A stretch of DNA of 64,000 nucleotides from Acanthochromis polyacanthus (taxonomy: Eukaryota; Chordata; Actinopteri; Pomacentridae), in the NCBI RefSeq assembly GCF_021347895.1, contig NC_067114.1, positions 28,772,373-28,836,372 of the forward strand. The letters are read 5' to 3'. The translations under genes and the position numbers were made by a program. The notes beneath the pieces were generated by a model. The model searched no databases. It was not told the origin of the DNA and saw nothing but the letters and a program-made list of their open reading frames with translations. This document shows positions 33,424 to 46,039 of the stretch, in pieces (position 1 is the first letter of the stretch; every line of letters begins with the position of its first letter).

Positions 33424-34029
33424 CTTAGCAGCTTTTATTCTGAAAATACTCTTATTTGTTCTGAAACTTCCTAACAAGACTGTCAAGACTGACTGACAAG
33501 ATGATCAACACGCTCTTCATGCGCTTCCTATAACCATATTTGGAACTGTGCACGCACTCCTCACAGGCCAAGATTTCCCCAGCATTATAGTTCCCCTTTT
33601 TTGTAAGTGTGCAATTTAGAATGGGTTACTTCTCCCCATACACAGAGTTTTTACTTATAATCACTTCTTTTAATCATTACATCTTAGCATGATCATATTA
33701 CTCATTTTAAATCATTCTATTCTATAGCAGTCATCATTTCAGAATATATATCAGCCTTTGAAAATCATTCTTGCATCAAGAATAAGCATAATCATGTGGT
33801 TAACTTATATAGTTTCTCATTTTAGCTTTTCATTGGTCTGCTTAAAGCTTTTATTTTGGTAGTGGTTGCCCCTGGGATCTCAAATAACTCGGCCCCACTT
33901 GACACTCTCCACTCGGTTACCGGTCAGATTTTGTTCCCTTTGAATAGAGCCTTAGTAGGCTCTACTCAAGAGTCTCTGCGTTCACAATCTAAACAGAAAC
34001 ATTAGCATCTTCATTTTACAGTGTTATTA
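33424..34029. other. Unannotated intergenic sequence
   Basis: No coding or named repeat signal seen. Confidence 0.35.
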
Positions 34030-34035
34030 ACCCTT

Positions 34036-34553
34036 TAAGCTTCAGTTAATTCCAGCCGTTTTCAGTACAAAAAATCGCTAATATTCTATTTTTAAATAAA
34101 AAAAATTACGAAAAATACGGGGAATATTGGACGGGCATCACGAGGTGCATTTCCTTGAAAATGACCGATTCGGGGATTTTATACCGACTTCAGGACATGT
34201 TTTGGACAAAATAGTTTACTGGCTTGTGTTGTCTGGATGTAAAAGGTTGGATTATGGCCGTTTTTTATGGAATCTTTTTTTGTGTGTGTAATAATAAACC
34301 CGGAAATGTGAGTCGCGCTGTGTGCGTTGAAGCCGTGTATAGAGAACGGATGGATGAATATTTGTTTTTGTCGGACAAATGTGTTTTTCTCACCCGCTGT
34401 GGTAATCGCATCTGAAAGTGGTTTATACCGGCGGATTCATGAGAATCTAAGCTTTCCATCAGCGTATAGTGTTTGTATAATCGTGTTTGCAGCCGTCGGA
34501 CATTCTTGAAATTCCTATGCAAATTAGTAGGTGTACCGCCGGCGGTACACTGA
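34036..34553. repeat. Possible MITE
   Basis: The ends share TAAGCTTCAGT as an inverted repeat (left near 34036, right near 34543-34553). The right end also has a short palindrome, ACCGCCGGCGGT. The interior has no recognisable gene. Family unknown. Confidence 0.35.
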
Positions 34554-34854
34554 AGCTTACTGGCTGAAATAATATATCTATATCACTGATACAGACTCAA
34601 CATTAAATGAGTTTTCAGTGCTTTTTACAAAAAAGTGACAGTACCACTAATTCACACACAAGTAGAGCCTTTTTCAGATGTGTGCTCCGTTCTAATAATG
34701 TGCCTGCAATTTAAATAGTGAGGCCCACAGAGTACTTTATTGATAGCCTAATTAAAATTGCAGCATGGCAGCAGCAGTTTACGTATCACAAAACACACAT
34801 AAGTTACAATGAGACGACACGAGGCAGGTAAGAACACACAATTTTTAAAAAATA

Positions 34855-35065
34855 CACTACCTGTCAAAACTTTGGATACACCTTCAATTCTTTTTGTTTT
34901 GTTGTATTCTTGTAATACTGAAGATCAACACGTTTTTGTTTTCAACATAATTCCATTTGAAATCTTTTATACTTTTGATGTCTTCAGTATTGATTTACAT
35001 TGTAGAAAAAAATGAAACAAAAACCACTGAAGGAGAAGGTGTGTTCAAACTGTTGACTGGTAGTG
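34855..35065. repeat. Tc1/mariner-type MITE
   Basis: A 211-bp element, left end CACTACCTGTCAAAACTTTG and right end its imperfect inverted copy, with TA on both sides (34853-34854 and 35066-35067). A related single end occurs in the dlx3 intron near 52870. Confidence 0.75.
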
Positions 35066-35324
35066 TATATGCACATAAAAACTACTGCAGTAGATTAAAA
35101 ATAATCCAAAAAGATTTAGATGGAACTCTCACAGTGCAAACTAAAGCTGAATGAGCAAGGACAAAATGGACAAAAGCCCCTTGATGTGCAGCATGATGTC
35201 TTCTTCTTCTTTTTTTTTTTTGTATTTAGCGTTACTTTGAGGATGTAGATACCAGAGTTGTGACACACGACACACTCAGCTTCACCCAAATATCAAGACA
35301 AAAAATAGCAACCACTAAAGCAGC

Positions 35325-35520
35325 CATTTATCCGTTATCTATACACCGCTTCATCCTCATTAGGGCCGCATGGACGCTGGAGTCTATCCCAGCTGACATG
35401 GACAGGTAACAGTCCATTACAGGGCTACATATAGAGACAAACAAGTACACTCATATTCACACCTACGGACAATTTAGAATCACCAGTTAACCTCAGCATG
35501 TTTTTGGATTGTGGGACTAA
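35325..35520 (-). mobile_element. SINE tail fragment
   Basis: The reverse complement matches the body and tail of the SINE at 31337 (GGTGTGAATATGAGTGTA, CCCTGTAATGGACTG-like). The tRNA-like head is missing. Confidence 0.65.
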
Positions 35521-36418
35521 AACAGAAAACGAATACGTCTCATGGTATGATATGTTGTGGCATCTGCCAGGCTTGTTAAGTGACGGTAGTTTTCAACAAA
35601 ATGCTCAGTGATTTCAAGCTCAGCCTCATACGAACAAAGGTAAAAAGGATATGGAAATACTTCCACTGTGCAAACACGATTCATCATTCTGCCCATCATC
35701 TTACCTCAGTTTTCACGTCAAACACAAATCCCATCGATGTCAAGGCTCCGAAATCCGGACTGAAGAGGAAACTCGTCTGCTCAGAAGAAGACAAACCAGC
35801 ACAACCCTGAAGCAAACTATTAGATTCTTCTGTTAATGCAGCAGTAAACAAAACAGAAGCTCCTTCTCAAGGTTAAGGACTTGGATCTGTGCTGCTATAA
35901 CCAGCCAGCTGAAATGACACAGAAGAAGAGAAACAATGTGGTTCTCCTATCAGCTTTTTTACATGAAGTATCACTTCCTTATATTTTTAAAGCAAATACG
36001 ATGTACTTTTGGTGTCTACTTCTTATTTGGTAATACATGAAACTGAAAATCCTTTTGAAGGAATGAGAAGTAACTTAGACGTTGACGTGAACATGATTTA
36101 CAGGAATTTGTGCTTCTTGAATTCTGAAATGGTGTAAAGACTCTCGTAGAACAACTCTGTACAAAATCCCTTCTTTGTCAAATGATTCCAAATCAGATCT
36201 TAATAATTGTATTCCAAGTATATAAGTTGGCAAGTAGAGACACTGTATTGAAAATAAAGGCCCCAAACTAGAAACAGAAGTGAATACACCTGCGATCACT
36301 GACCCACAAGCTAAAAAACTGGCTATCATCAAACATACCAAGTTTCTCATGTCATCCTTATTTACTCGAGTGATTCAAATCAAGTTTTATGTTGTGTATT
36401 CTTTTGATTTGTCTTCTA

Positions 36419-37971
36419 CACTCAACAAAAATACAAACGTAACACTTTTGTTTTTGCTCCCATTTTTCATGAGATGAACTCAAAGATCTAAAACTTTTTC
36501 CACATACACAATATCACCATTTCTCTCAAATATTGTTCACAAATCTGTGATAGTGAGCACTTCTCCTTTGCTGAGATAATCCATCCCACCTCACAGGTGT
36601 GCCATATCAAGATGCTGATTAGACACCATGATTAGTGCACAGGTGTGCCTTAGACTGCCCACAATGAAAGGACACTCTGAAAGGTGCAGTTTTATCACAG
36701 CACAATGCCACAGATGTGGCAAGATTTGAGGGAGCGTGGAATTGGCATGCTGACAGCTTGTGATGGTGAAATTGAAGCTTCATGAAGCAATGAACCACTT
36801 TGACACATCTGCTTCAAGAATGACACATTGCTTCGAAGCATTTGACACAACCAGAAGAGTGACATCTGCTGGTCATGTGTCAGAACTGCATCCAAGTGGG
36901 AAAAAATGAAAAACCCTCAGGACTGCTTGTCTCACACTGCTTTGTACTTGCAATAAATGTTTTTAAATGGTATATATGTATGTTTGTGTGCATATATGTA
37001 TAGTGTGTTTCTATGAATGAATGTGTGTGTGTGTGTATGAGTGAATCTATGCGTATGTATCTGTGTGTTATTTAATGTATGAAATGCAACTAGATATATC
37101 TAAACCAAATTCTAACTAAATGTATACTCTCCCTAACTTCTCTCAAAATGACAAATGGAAAATGCACTGGCGTGATCTCCTCCTCTCAAAAACCCACAAT
37201 TTGAGGAGTGAATCAGACCCCTTTGCCTTTTAAGACCTGGACAGATTGAAATGTCCAACCCCTTCAAAGTTCGCGCGAAGCACCGCGACACGCGATGTGA
37301 CGTAACGAGGCCTCGTTCTCGATAGTCACGTGATTGTGGGCGTGCTGAAGCAGGGATCGAAACACCTTTTTGGAACACTTTCGCTTCAAAAGCTTGGCAC
37401 TGTGCCGAGCAAACTGGCTCGAGCGTAACATCACTACTGACAGCAGGAATGTCAACCAGAGCTGCTGCTCGTGTATTGAATGTTCATTTCTCTACCATAA
37501 GCCGTCTCCAGAGGCGTTTCAGAGAATTTGGCAGTACGTCCAACCAGCCTCACAACCGCAGACCACGTGTAACCACACCAGCCCAGGACCTCCACATCCA
37601 GCTTGTTCACCTCCAAGATGGTCTGAGACCAGCCACTGGGACAGCTGCTGAAACAATCGGTTTGCAGAACCAAAGAGTTTCTGCACAAACTGTCAGAAAG
37701 CGTCTCAGGGAAGCTCATCTGCATGTCTAAGGCACACCTGTGCACTAATCATGGTGTCTAATCAGCATCTTGATGTGGCACACCTGTGAGGTGGGATGGA
37801 TTATCTCAGCAAAGGAGAAGTGCTCACTATCACAGATTTAGACAGATTTGTGAACAATACTTGAGAGAAATGGTGATATTGTGTCTGTGGAAAAAGTTTT
37901 AGATCTTTGAGTTCATCTCATAAAAAATGGGAGCAAAAACAAAAGTGTTGCGTTTATGTTTTTGTTGAGTG
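36419..37971 (+). mobile_element. Tc1-like element with long TIRs, interrupted by a hAT insertion
   Basis: Terminal inverted repeats of about 230 bases (left start CACTCAACAAAAATACAAAC) with TA on each side (36417-36418, 37972-37973). The interior retains only an N-terminal transposase fragment (ISRLQRRFREFGSTSNQP, VTTPAQDLHIQLVHLQDGLR), so it cannot move itself. A 679-bp hAT-like element is nested at 36757-37435. Confidence 0.88.
36757..37435. mobile_element. Nested hAT-like MITE
   Basis: Breaks the Tc1 transposase reading frame. The flanks share CTGACAG (left 36750-36756, right 37437-37443; eighth base G versus A), and the ends show an inverted TGTGATG/AGTGATG. Removing it restores continuity of the host Tc1 sequence. 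No transposase is visible. Confidence 0.65.
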
Positions 37972-38479
37972 TATATTAGTTAAGGGTGCATTTTTTGAGT
38001 TCTTAATATGTTGTCCGTATTTACAGACTAATAAGGATTGCATGCTTTAAATTTTTAATCCTTGTTTTACCTTGTGGTACTTTTTATTTGTGTTTCTCTG
38101 ATCATGTGCTCATGATAATGCTGTTTTTTGTGGCGTGTTCCGTTGCTGTGATTGCTTTTCATGTGGTTCCATTCTGTGAGTTTGTGATTAAATAAAGAGA
38201 GTTTAAACCTTGAAGTCAAAGCAGGCAGGGCTCCCTCCACATGGCAGCTGGAGGTTGATCTGAATCATCTTATATAATTAGATCATATAACCTTCCAGTT
38301 TAATGTGTAATATTTCATTATCACGTGAAACAATACATTTTCTTTTGTGAAATTTTCATTTCATGTGTAATATTTCACTTTCTTATACAACACTGTCAGT
38401 GTAATGGACAACATGTCATTTTCATCTCATTTCTCCAGGTGCAATGTTTCATCATCACGTGTGATATTACCTCAGTATA

Positions 38480-38670
38480 AATTCCAGCATTGTTTTTTAC
38501 GGTCCTAGCTTTATTTTAGTTTATTTTAATTAAGTAATGTATCCTACTTATGTCTTATTACTTTTCCACTTTTTTAGGTATTGCTTGAATTACGTCATGC
38601 CATTATGTTGTTATTTTGGCACTAGGATTTCCTTTGGGATAAATAAAATTTTATCTTATCTTCGGTCTAA
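38480..38670 (+). repeat. Retroelement 3' tail
   Basis: Ends in TTTGGGATAAATAAAATTT followed by TTATC units, the same sort of tail as at 12610 and 18190. It is a fragment of a LINE or SINE 3' end. Confidence 0.4.
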
Positions 38671-38889
38671 ATGGTCAAGGACAGTCGCTGCACAACCTCA
38701 TATCCTACCCGATGCTTTCAGTTTCACCAACTTGTTTTTTCCAGTTACACAACAGATCACCAACACTTCATAAAACAATTACTGGAAGATGACACAGGTG
38801 TATATTGTATCATAAGAGGAGGTGTATGTGTTTGTGTTTGGATTTTAACTTTTAAAACTGAAAGAAATTAGAATGTAGTTGGAGTACAA

Positions 38890-39590
38890 TTAGCCGCTGT
38901 GTGCTTTGGGTCGCTGCGTAAACCATCGTGAACTGATGAGTGGATGTTCTCCAGGTGGACTTTCTGATCAGAGCAGAATTCTTGTCTCCATCAGTTATGA
39001 GAAGCCGTCCATGTCCTCAAACCATCTCATCTCCACGTCTCACTGCTGGTATCATGATCTTCTTGCAGGATGCAGTATTAGCTTTACACCCCATGTAACA
39101 GGACCCATGTCTTCCAAAAAGCTCCACCTTTGACTTATCAATCCACAGGATGTTACTCCAAAAGTCTTGGGGCTCAACTGGACATTTTTTTTGCAAATGT
39201 AAGATTTGCCTTTTTGTTCTTTTTGGTCAGGAACTCTTTCATAGATGCCATTTGCTCCAAGAGTCTTCCTGGTTGTGGAATCATGTACACTGACCTTAAC
39301 TGAGGTCAGTAAGGTCTGCAGTCCTTTGGATGTTCGTTTAGGTTGTTTTGTGACCTCCTGGATTAGATATCAACACGCTCTTGGAGAAACGCTGGCATGC
39401 CGACCACTCCTGGGAAGGGTACTGTTCCGTGTTTGTCCATTTGTGGATAATGGCTCTCACTGTGGTTCTCTGGAGTACCAGAGCCTCAGCGATGACTTTG
39501 TGTCGCATCTGCTTTTGAATCTCTCTAAAACGTGGCACCATGTGCTGCTCTTTGAGACCCTTTAGGTGCTTCCCAACACCAGACATGTTC
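38890..39590 (-). pseudogene. Tc1-like transposase remnant
   Basis: On the minus strand the sequence opens with an ATG and a helix-turn-helix segment of Tc1 type (MSGVGKHLKGLKEQ, TTVRAIIHKWTN) and continues with transposase-like sequence broken by stops. It is a decayed copy without visible terminal repeats. Confidence 0.6.
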
Positions 39591-39599
39591 TATTTATGA

Positions 39600-40730
39600 A
39601 ATGAATTTGTTAGAGTGTAGAATCCAAGCAGCAGGCAGACAGGTGGATGATTTATGGAGAGGTTTTAATAATAAATAAACAGGGAATATTCAACAGAAGG
39701 CACGAGAAATAAACAGAGCAACAACTAACAAACAGGTAAGCTAAACTAACAAAAGGCGACGGCCTAGGACCGCAATGAAAAATAAACTAAAACTAAACAG
39801 GGAGAGGTGGCTTACTGAATGTCCAGGAGACGAGGTGGGGCAGAGTTGAGGGAGCTGATGGCAAGAATATGGCGGAGACTGAGGAGAGAGTAGACCAAGG
39901 GCAAACGCCGGAGCGGAGGATGGGAGACGAACAGATGAGGGTTCCGGGGTGAGGGGGGAGACGGAGCAGACGAAGAATATCCAGGGTTTGATAAGTCCAG
40001 ACAGCAGTGTAATCCGTACGGGGAATCTCAGTCAATGGCCCAGCAAGGCATAGTGGAAAGAGTGTCGTTGTTTCTCTCTCTGGTGTCCATGATGTGCAGG
40101 TGAAGGAGAAAATGTCCGTGACACTGACTTTCTTTATAAGTATTTTATTAAAAGAAAAAGCAGCATCAGTACAGACAGAACCTGCCTGGAAGGAGCCGGC
40201 CAATTGAATCCTCCTTGCTTGACAATGACCAGCAATCAGGTTTTATAGGTTTTCAACATATAGGAGGGGTTAAAACAAATGGTTCTTTATTGCCTACCAT
40301 ATGGGGAAAGCAGAGAGCATCCCCAAACAAACCCCCTTGTCTACAACAGCTGAAGAATCCCTAAATCAGTATTTTAGACAGAAGAACCCTCATAAAAACA
40401 CCTCCAACGGGGCTCTGTAAACAGGAGAACACTTTCCCATGGCATGGGTTGAATATAATGCAGATTCCATCTGTGGTCAGAGACATCAGAGCAAACACTA
40501 CATATAACAAGCAACTCATATCAAATACTAGAACAAACAAAACAGATTCTATACTACTAACTTAATAAGTAATACATGTAACAGATCAGATACCACAAGA
40601 GCCAGGCTTTTATGCAGCCTTGATTGATAATCTGCAAATATGCAAAAATAGAAGATATGGATCAACATAAATTAACAAAGAAACAGCAGTGCATATGAAA
40701 AAGAACGAAACAGCTTCCAGTATTTCCAAC
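39600..40730. other. Unassigned, possibly retroelement-derived
   Basis: Compositionally unlike its surroundings, with a GC-rich stretch at 39800-40100. Short open frames have no domain that I recognise, and I see no paired long direct repeats. Confidence 0.3.
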
Positions 40731-40734
40731 ATTC

Positions 40735-41000
40735 AAATGTACATGTAGTGAACAAAGGCATGAAAACGAGCATGAACAGGCAGGCTCAGGTATCTCAAAG
40801 TGTTCGATGTCAAAGTGTCCAGAGTTTGCACATAAATTAAACTGTAAGTGTTTGGGTGGGGTGGAAAGGATGTTTGGAAGTGTGCCTCCAGACTGTCCAG
40901 TCTAACAACAGAGCTGGCCTCTTTCACCAGCTTGTTTAGTCTGTCCATCTCCACAGTCTTGACGGAGCCTAGCTCCTCCAGACCAGAATACGAACCGAGG
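40735..41000 (-). pseudogene. LINE 3' coding fragment
   Basis: On the minus strand RLNKLVKEASSVVRLDSLEA resembles the extreme C-terminus of L2-like LINE proteins. It is short and interrupted. Confidence 0.4.
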
Positions 41001-41738
41001 TTTAGGCGAGAGGAAGGTTTTGGCCTCGAAGTCAGGAATCAAAAGTCCCCTAGAGAGTCGTATTATAATGCATTTTCACAGAACACAGAAATGGACAAGT
41101 TCAGATTTGAAGTCGCTGCCTTCTGGTTTCTTACTTATCCTTTAGTGACTCCCTGTGGCCAAAATGTATACTGCTGGAATCCCATTATATGTATATACAG
41201 TATATAGTATATACACACACTCACCACAAATCAGGAATGCAAACATTTATGACGTAAATGAATAAAAAGCAGAACATTGTATGGAGAGAAAACCAGCCAC
41301 AGCTAAGTGGATCCAGGAGAAAACACTGGAAGATGTTTGCTTTTCTACCTTTTACATCCCCAGTAAAACAAGGGAATAGAAATGCAGAGTTGGGTTAAAT
41401 TGGACTAAGCCTTAAAGCTTCCTCTTTATGACACAATATAAGTTGAACAGGCTTGTTCTACTCACAGGACAAAGTGAAGATGTGACATTTATCACCGGTG
41501 GATTCAAAATGGGGTTTTCAAACGAACAGAACTAAACCAAGATATAGCGACAAAATAATCCCGCAACCCACCTGCATCGATCAAACAAAACTCCTCAGTG
41601 ACAAACTGAACAAAAGAGGACATACATAAATATATACTGGCTGATCAGACCATATGAACATAAAACACCAACACTTAATCTAACCAGAAAAGAGCACAAA
41701 ACAGCACAGTGAGTCCACTTAATCAAAAACAACAAATG

Positions 41739-42283
41739 CACCCCCTGTCAAAGGTTTTAGGACACTTTCTCATTCAAATAAAGTAGAACCTGTCCTACAA
41801 CTTTTGACAGGGGGTGTATCTACCACATTTGGTACACATGTGCAGCACATCAGACTGAACAAAAAAGTCAGTGACAGCCACATTCCAAACCCAACAGGAA
41901 GTGAGCTATTTTGCCTTGAAGGTCAGATTTTGCCCATTTTTCATTTTTTCTAGAGTGAACTCCTTTTAGGGGGAAACTCCAATTCACCTCAAATTGGACC
42001 AGTACATACAGGAGGCCTTAATGATCCAAAGGTATTAAAATCTTTTTCCAAAGTCAAAGGGCGTGTCCGTGGCGGCCTCTGGAATTTTGATCCGTCACCA
42101 TGAAATTTCAAATGCTGTGTAAATGCCCTGAACATGCTCCAATCTGCCTGAAACTTTACATGTATGATCAGAGTCCTGCCCTGATCACATCCGTGTGATG
42201 AAATACACCCCCTGTCAAAAGTTGTAGGACAGGTTCTACTTTATTTGGATGAGACCGTGTCCTAAAACTTTTGACAGGGGGTG
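41739..42283. repeat. Element bounded by two self-palindromic 78-bp units
   Basis: Units 41739-41816 and 42206-42283 each begin CACCCCCTGTCAAA and end in the inverse, so each is a hairpin. The second is the reverse complement of the first. The 390 bases between them look like part of a dispersed repeat. TA lies next to the outer and inner borders of unit 2 and to the right of unit 1, as for Tc1/mariner MITEs. Confidence 0.65.
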
Positions 42284-43940
42284 TATATCTAAATACCCAA
42301 CACAAGTCAAATGAATAATGCAATATTTAAATAAAAAAAAACAAGTCTAAACCTAAAAGTGGCAGCACTTGGTATGATCTGATTGACAGCTCTGGTATAA
42401 AAACCCCTGGTGCAAAAAAAACCCTGAACCAAAACCTGCCAGATGAGCACAGCAGCAGAAGCGTGGATACACCAATGAAAAGATTAGTACAATTTATGAA
42501 CATGCAAAAGTTAAAATAAAACTTAAGTACTTCAGCAACTGCCAAATAGACCATGAGTGTGCTATTTCAAATGACGAAATGTGTGTTGTTTTGTTTTTGT
42601 GGGTGTAATATGAGTAGCAAAAGCATTTTAAGTTAATAGTGGTTTAAATAATAATAATAATGGTTTATAGGGTTACCAATTTTCATTGTTAGATGACTGA
42701 AAGTGCTGCGATACGAATTCTGTAGTTAAGATTATTTGTTTTTCAACTGCAGCGCTCCTTTTATAGTGTTTCTTCAACACGTTTACAGAGTCGTCACTAT
42801 TCTTTCTCCTGGTGTGTTTGTTTGTCTAACAGCTTTGAAATCTCGTAGATAGTCGTCTGAAAACTGATGCATATGCTGCATGCTGCAAAAGAAAGTTCTG
42901 AAATGTTGAACCCTGAGTTTGAAAAGGCCAGATCTTTATTTTGTAATGTTTGTGGATTTGCATTCATATTTCAGCTTCTTCTTTCACCCACTTTGCAGAG
43001 CTCCACCACACAGCTTGTGAGTCATGTGATTTCTGGCAGCTTTGGTCTGCAACTCCCAAAGCAACCATTGAAAGAAAGAAAAGAAAAATATAAAAGCTAA
43101 TTTCCGCATTTGCTCTTTAGCTTTTTACTTGCATTTAACTGATTAGGTAATGGAGATGATGATTGGTTCTCTGTCCTGTCTGACTGTCCCTAAGCAGCGT
43201 CTGTGGGAGGCAAGGACGGTGAATAAAGTAACTGATGAAGAAGCTACTCAATGTAGAAAAACCACACAGGGATGTGATAGCACACTGAAAGCTTACATGC
43301 TTCAAAAACTAAATGCAGTCACACCCGAAATAAATAATTGAAGCAATTACAGTGTGTCGGCATCGTCATCCAAGTTGTTCCGCACTAACTATGTATCTAA
43401 ACTTCAATTATCTCGACAATTTAATTGCAGGGTTTTCCCAAAGTTTCTGGATGGCCGAGGTGCTGAGGCTGCAGCGGTGAGGAGGTGGAGGTTCTCCCAG
43501 TCAGGGTGTAGCTACACCACCGTGGGTGTAAATATAAGCTGCATTTACCTATGTTTTTAATTGATGCTCTTATTGGTTATATTACTTGAAAAGATTAAAC
43601 ATCAGTACAGAATTAGAATGAAATAAAACAGAATTTTTATCTTCAGCAGCAAGATCAGCATGTACAGCAAAAAACTGAATATGTCACCAGAAAAAAAAAC
43701 GACAATAAGCTAAATATTAATCCTGGCCTAAAACGCTGAGTGAAGTTTAGGAAAAAAATGAAGAACAGTCATCAGTGGCTGTCAGTCATCTCGTTCTTCT
43801 CGCTCTGCTGCTAATGTGGATTCACTGCCAGCAGGTATCGCTGCCAGAAAATGGGGTGGCTGCTGTCTCCGCCTGTAGCTAAGCTCACAGGAATTTGTGA
43901 TATTTGAAGGTGCTTGGTGTGATCTGTACATCCATACATC
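42284..43940. other. Unannotated intergenic sequence
   Basis: No exon or named repeat recognised. Small open frames look random. Confidence 0.35.
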
Positions 43941-43949
43941 TGTTTTGTT

Positions 43950-44510
43950 TCAGTTACCCAGGGTCGGGTCACAGAAGTTCTACAGGTTGCTTCTCCCTGC
44001 AGTGCTTCCCAGTTCTTCCTGTGGCATCCTGAGGCGTTCCCAGACTAGATGAGATACAAAATCCATCCAGAGAGTTCTGGGTCTACCATGTGGTCCCCTC
44101 CTGGAAAACCTCCAAAGGGAGTCTCCAAATCAGATGTCCAAACCACCTCAACTGACTCCTTTAGACACCAAGGAGCTGTGATTCTACTCTGAGCTTCCTC
44201 TGGATGTTTAAGTTCCTCAACCTATCTCTCAGTCTAACCTCAGCCACCGTACAGAGGAAGCTCATTTCAGCTGCTTCTATGCTCGATCTTGTTCTTTTAG
44301 TCACTACCTAGAGCTCATGACCATAAGGGGGTCGGAATGTAGATGGACTGGTAAACCGAGGGCTTCGTCTTCTGGCTCAGCACCCTCTTGACCACAATGG
44401 TCTGGTACAACATCCACTTTACTGCTGACGCTGCACCAAGCTGCCTGTCCATCTCATGCTCTATTTTCCCAATACTCAACAGGATCCCGAGATGCTTAAA
44501 CAACCTCTTC
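43950..44510 (-). pseudogene. Non-LTR retrotransposon fragment
   Basis: The minus strand resembles the 3' coding end of a common fish LINE (SIYIPTPLWS, VVKRVLSQKTKPSVYQ), followed by the diagnostic GAGGTGGTTTGGACATCTGA-type stretch. It is degenerate, with stops. Confidence 0.6.
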
Positions 44511-44799
44511 TGGCAGAGATCAACAGTGTGATCTGGTCATCTGGTTTTCAGTGGCTAATGTCTATCGCAGTGAAGACATCAGCTTCCTGTCTTTTTACTT
44601 CACTTCTCCTTTTTTTTCTTGGACGGAAGAACATTAAGCTATTTCCCAATCCTTCCACTTCACTTCTCTACTTTCTGCTCCTTAACTTCTTCAGACCCAC
44701 ACTTTGCTCATGTATCATCCTCTCAATCACAACAATAATGAATGCATATCCTATATCCTTTTTTGGGACTCTTAAGTTTTGAGTACATGGGATAGTACA

Positions 44800-45030
44800 G
44801 CGGTGCAGGGGCTAGCAGTGTCGGCTCACATCTGGAAGAATGGCACCTTTCAGTGTTGGCCAAAGACATGCATAGGTAAACTGGTGATTCTCAACTGGCT
44901 TTAGGCTGTTTTGAACCTCCAGGGTGTCTGTTGTGCTTCAAAGTGTCCCTTTGGACATTTACCACAAGTCAGTTGGAATAGGCTCTAGCAACCCAGCTAT
45001 TCTCTATTGGATTAAGCATAGTGCATAGAA
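44800..45030 (+). repeat. Strongly diverged SINE-like copy
   Basis: Keeps the order of landmarks of the SINE at 31337 (GCAGGGGCTAGCAGTGTCGGC, AACTGGTGATTCTCAA, GTTGGAATAGGCTC) with many substitutions. It is an old copy. Confidence 0.45.
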
Positions 45031-45067
45031 GTAGATGGTGTCCAAAAAGAACAGATGAACAGGAAAG

Positions 45068-45200
45068 TTTTGAAGTGATTCAGGAGCAATGGCAGTTCCC
45101 AAATGGTCTTGGAACTTTGGATGGGAAACATATTACTGTCATGCGGTCACCATCATCTGGCTTAACATACTAGAACTACAAGCACACCTTGTGAGACGCT
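45068..45200 (+). pseudogene. PIF/Harbinger transposase fossil
   Basis: The frame reads IQEQWQFPNGLGTLDGKHIT, matching the catalytic FPNCLGAIDGKH block of Harbinger transposases, then MRSPSSGL and NYKHT after a stop. It is a small decayed piece. HARBI1-like domesticated genes are excluded by the stops. Confidence 0.6.
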
Positions 45201-45553
45201 GATCTGTAGGATTGTAGAGCTTTCAGGGCATCAACACTCCAGGAGTCTCTAGAGCAGAAGACCACCAAACCCCATTTACCCGGCCGTGATGATGCAGATT
45301 AGACATTCTTGCTGAAGAAAGACATCAGCCACTACTCAAGCCAGGATCTTCTGGACTCATGCCTACCTGCTGCAAGAGGCTGTAGACAAGACCTGGCCTA
45401 CTGCACACTGGAAAACTTCCTGAGTGTGGCGACGCCTACATGCAGGTCCCTGTGATTAAGAGTACCGGTCCTGTCTTTCCCCAAACTGCACAGCTATGAA
45501 GGACCAATGCAGCCCACTGTTCTAATAACATAATGGATATTAGCCATATGATA

Positions 45554-46037
45554 CACCGATCAGCTACAACACTAAAACCACTGACAGGCGAAGTGAACTG
45601 ATCATATTGGTACTAATGTGCTGTTCTGCTGGGAAACCTTGGAGTTTGGCATCCACATTGGTGAGACTTAGACGCATAAATAAACATTGTCCCAGAACAA
45701 GCACACTCCTTCATGCAAATCCTAAATGTTACCGGCCCACCCCAACAGGAAAATGTACCCCACCACATCGCAAAAACAATCAGGAACATCTTGGGGATCA
45801 TGACAGTTACCCAAGATGTTGATTTGTCCAAACTTCCAAGATCCCTTTCTGAGCAAACACCAACAGGATGCAGTGGAACAAGTTTGATTGACAGAGGCTC
45901 CACTGAACAACCCAGAGAACCCAAAGGATCCACTGCCAACGTTGTGGTCCATGCCCAGCGGTTCAGAGCATTTTTACCACATAAGAGGGACCAACACAAT
46001 ATTATTCAGGTGGTCATAATGTTATGCCTGATCTGTG
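45554..46037. repeat. Tc1/mariner-like MITE
   Basis: A 484-bp element with imperfect inverted ends (left CACCGATCAGCTACAACAC, right reads CACAGATCAGGCATAACAT when inverted) and TA on both sides. The interior has no transposase motif. Confidence 0.65.
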
Positions 46038-46039
46038 TA

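Noticed and set aside
39600..40730. Solo LTR or endogenous retrovirus
   Set aside because: I found no paired direct repeats, TG..CA ends with target duplication, or gag/pol motifs.
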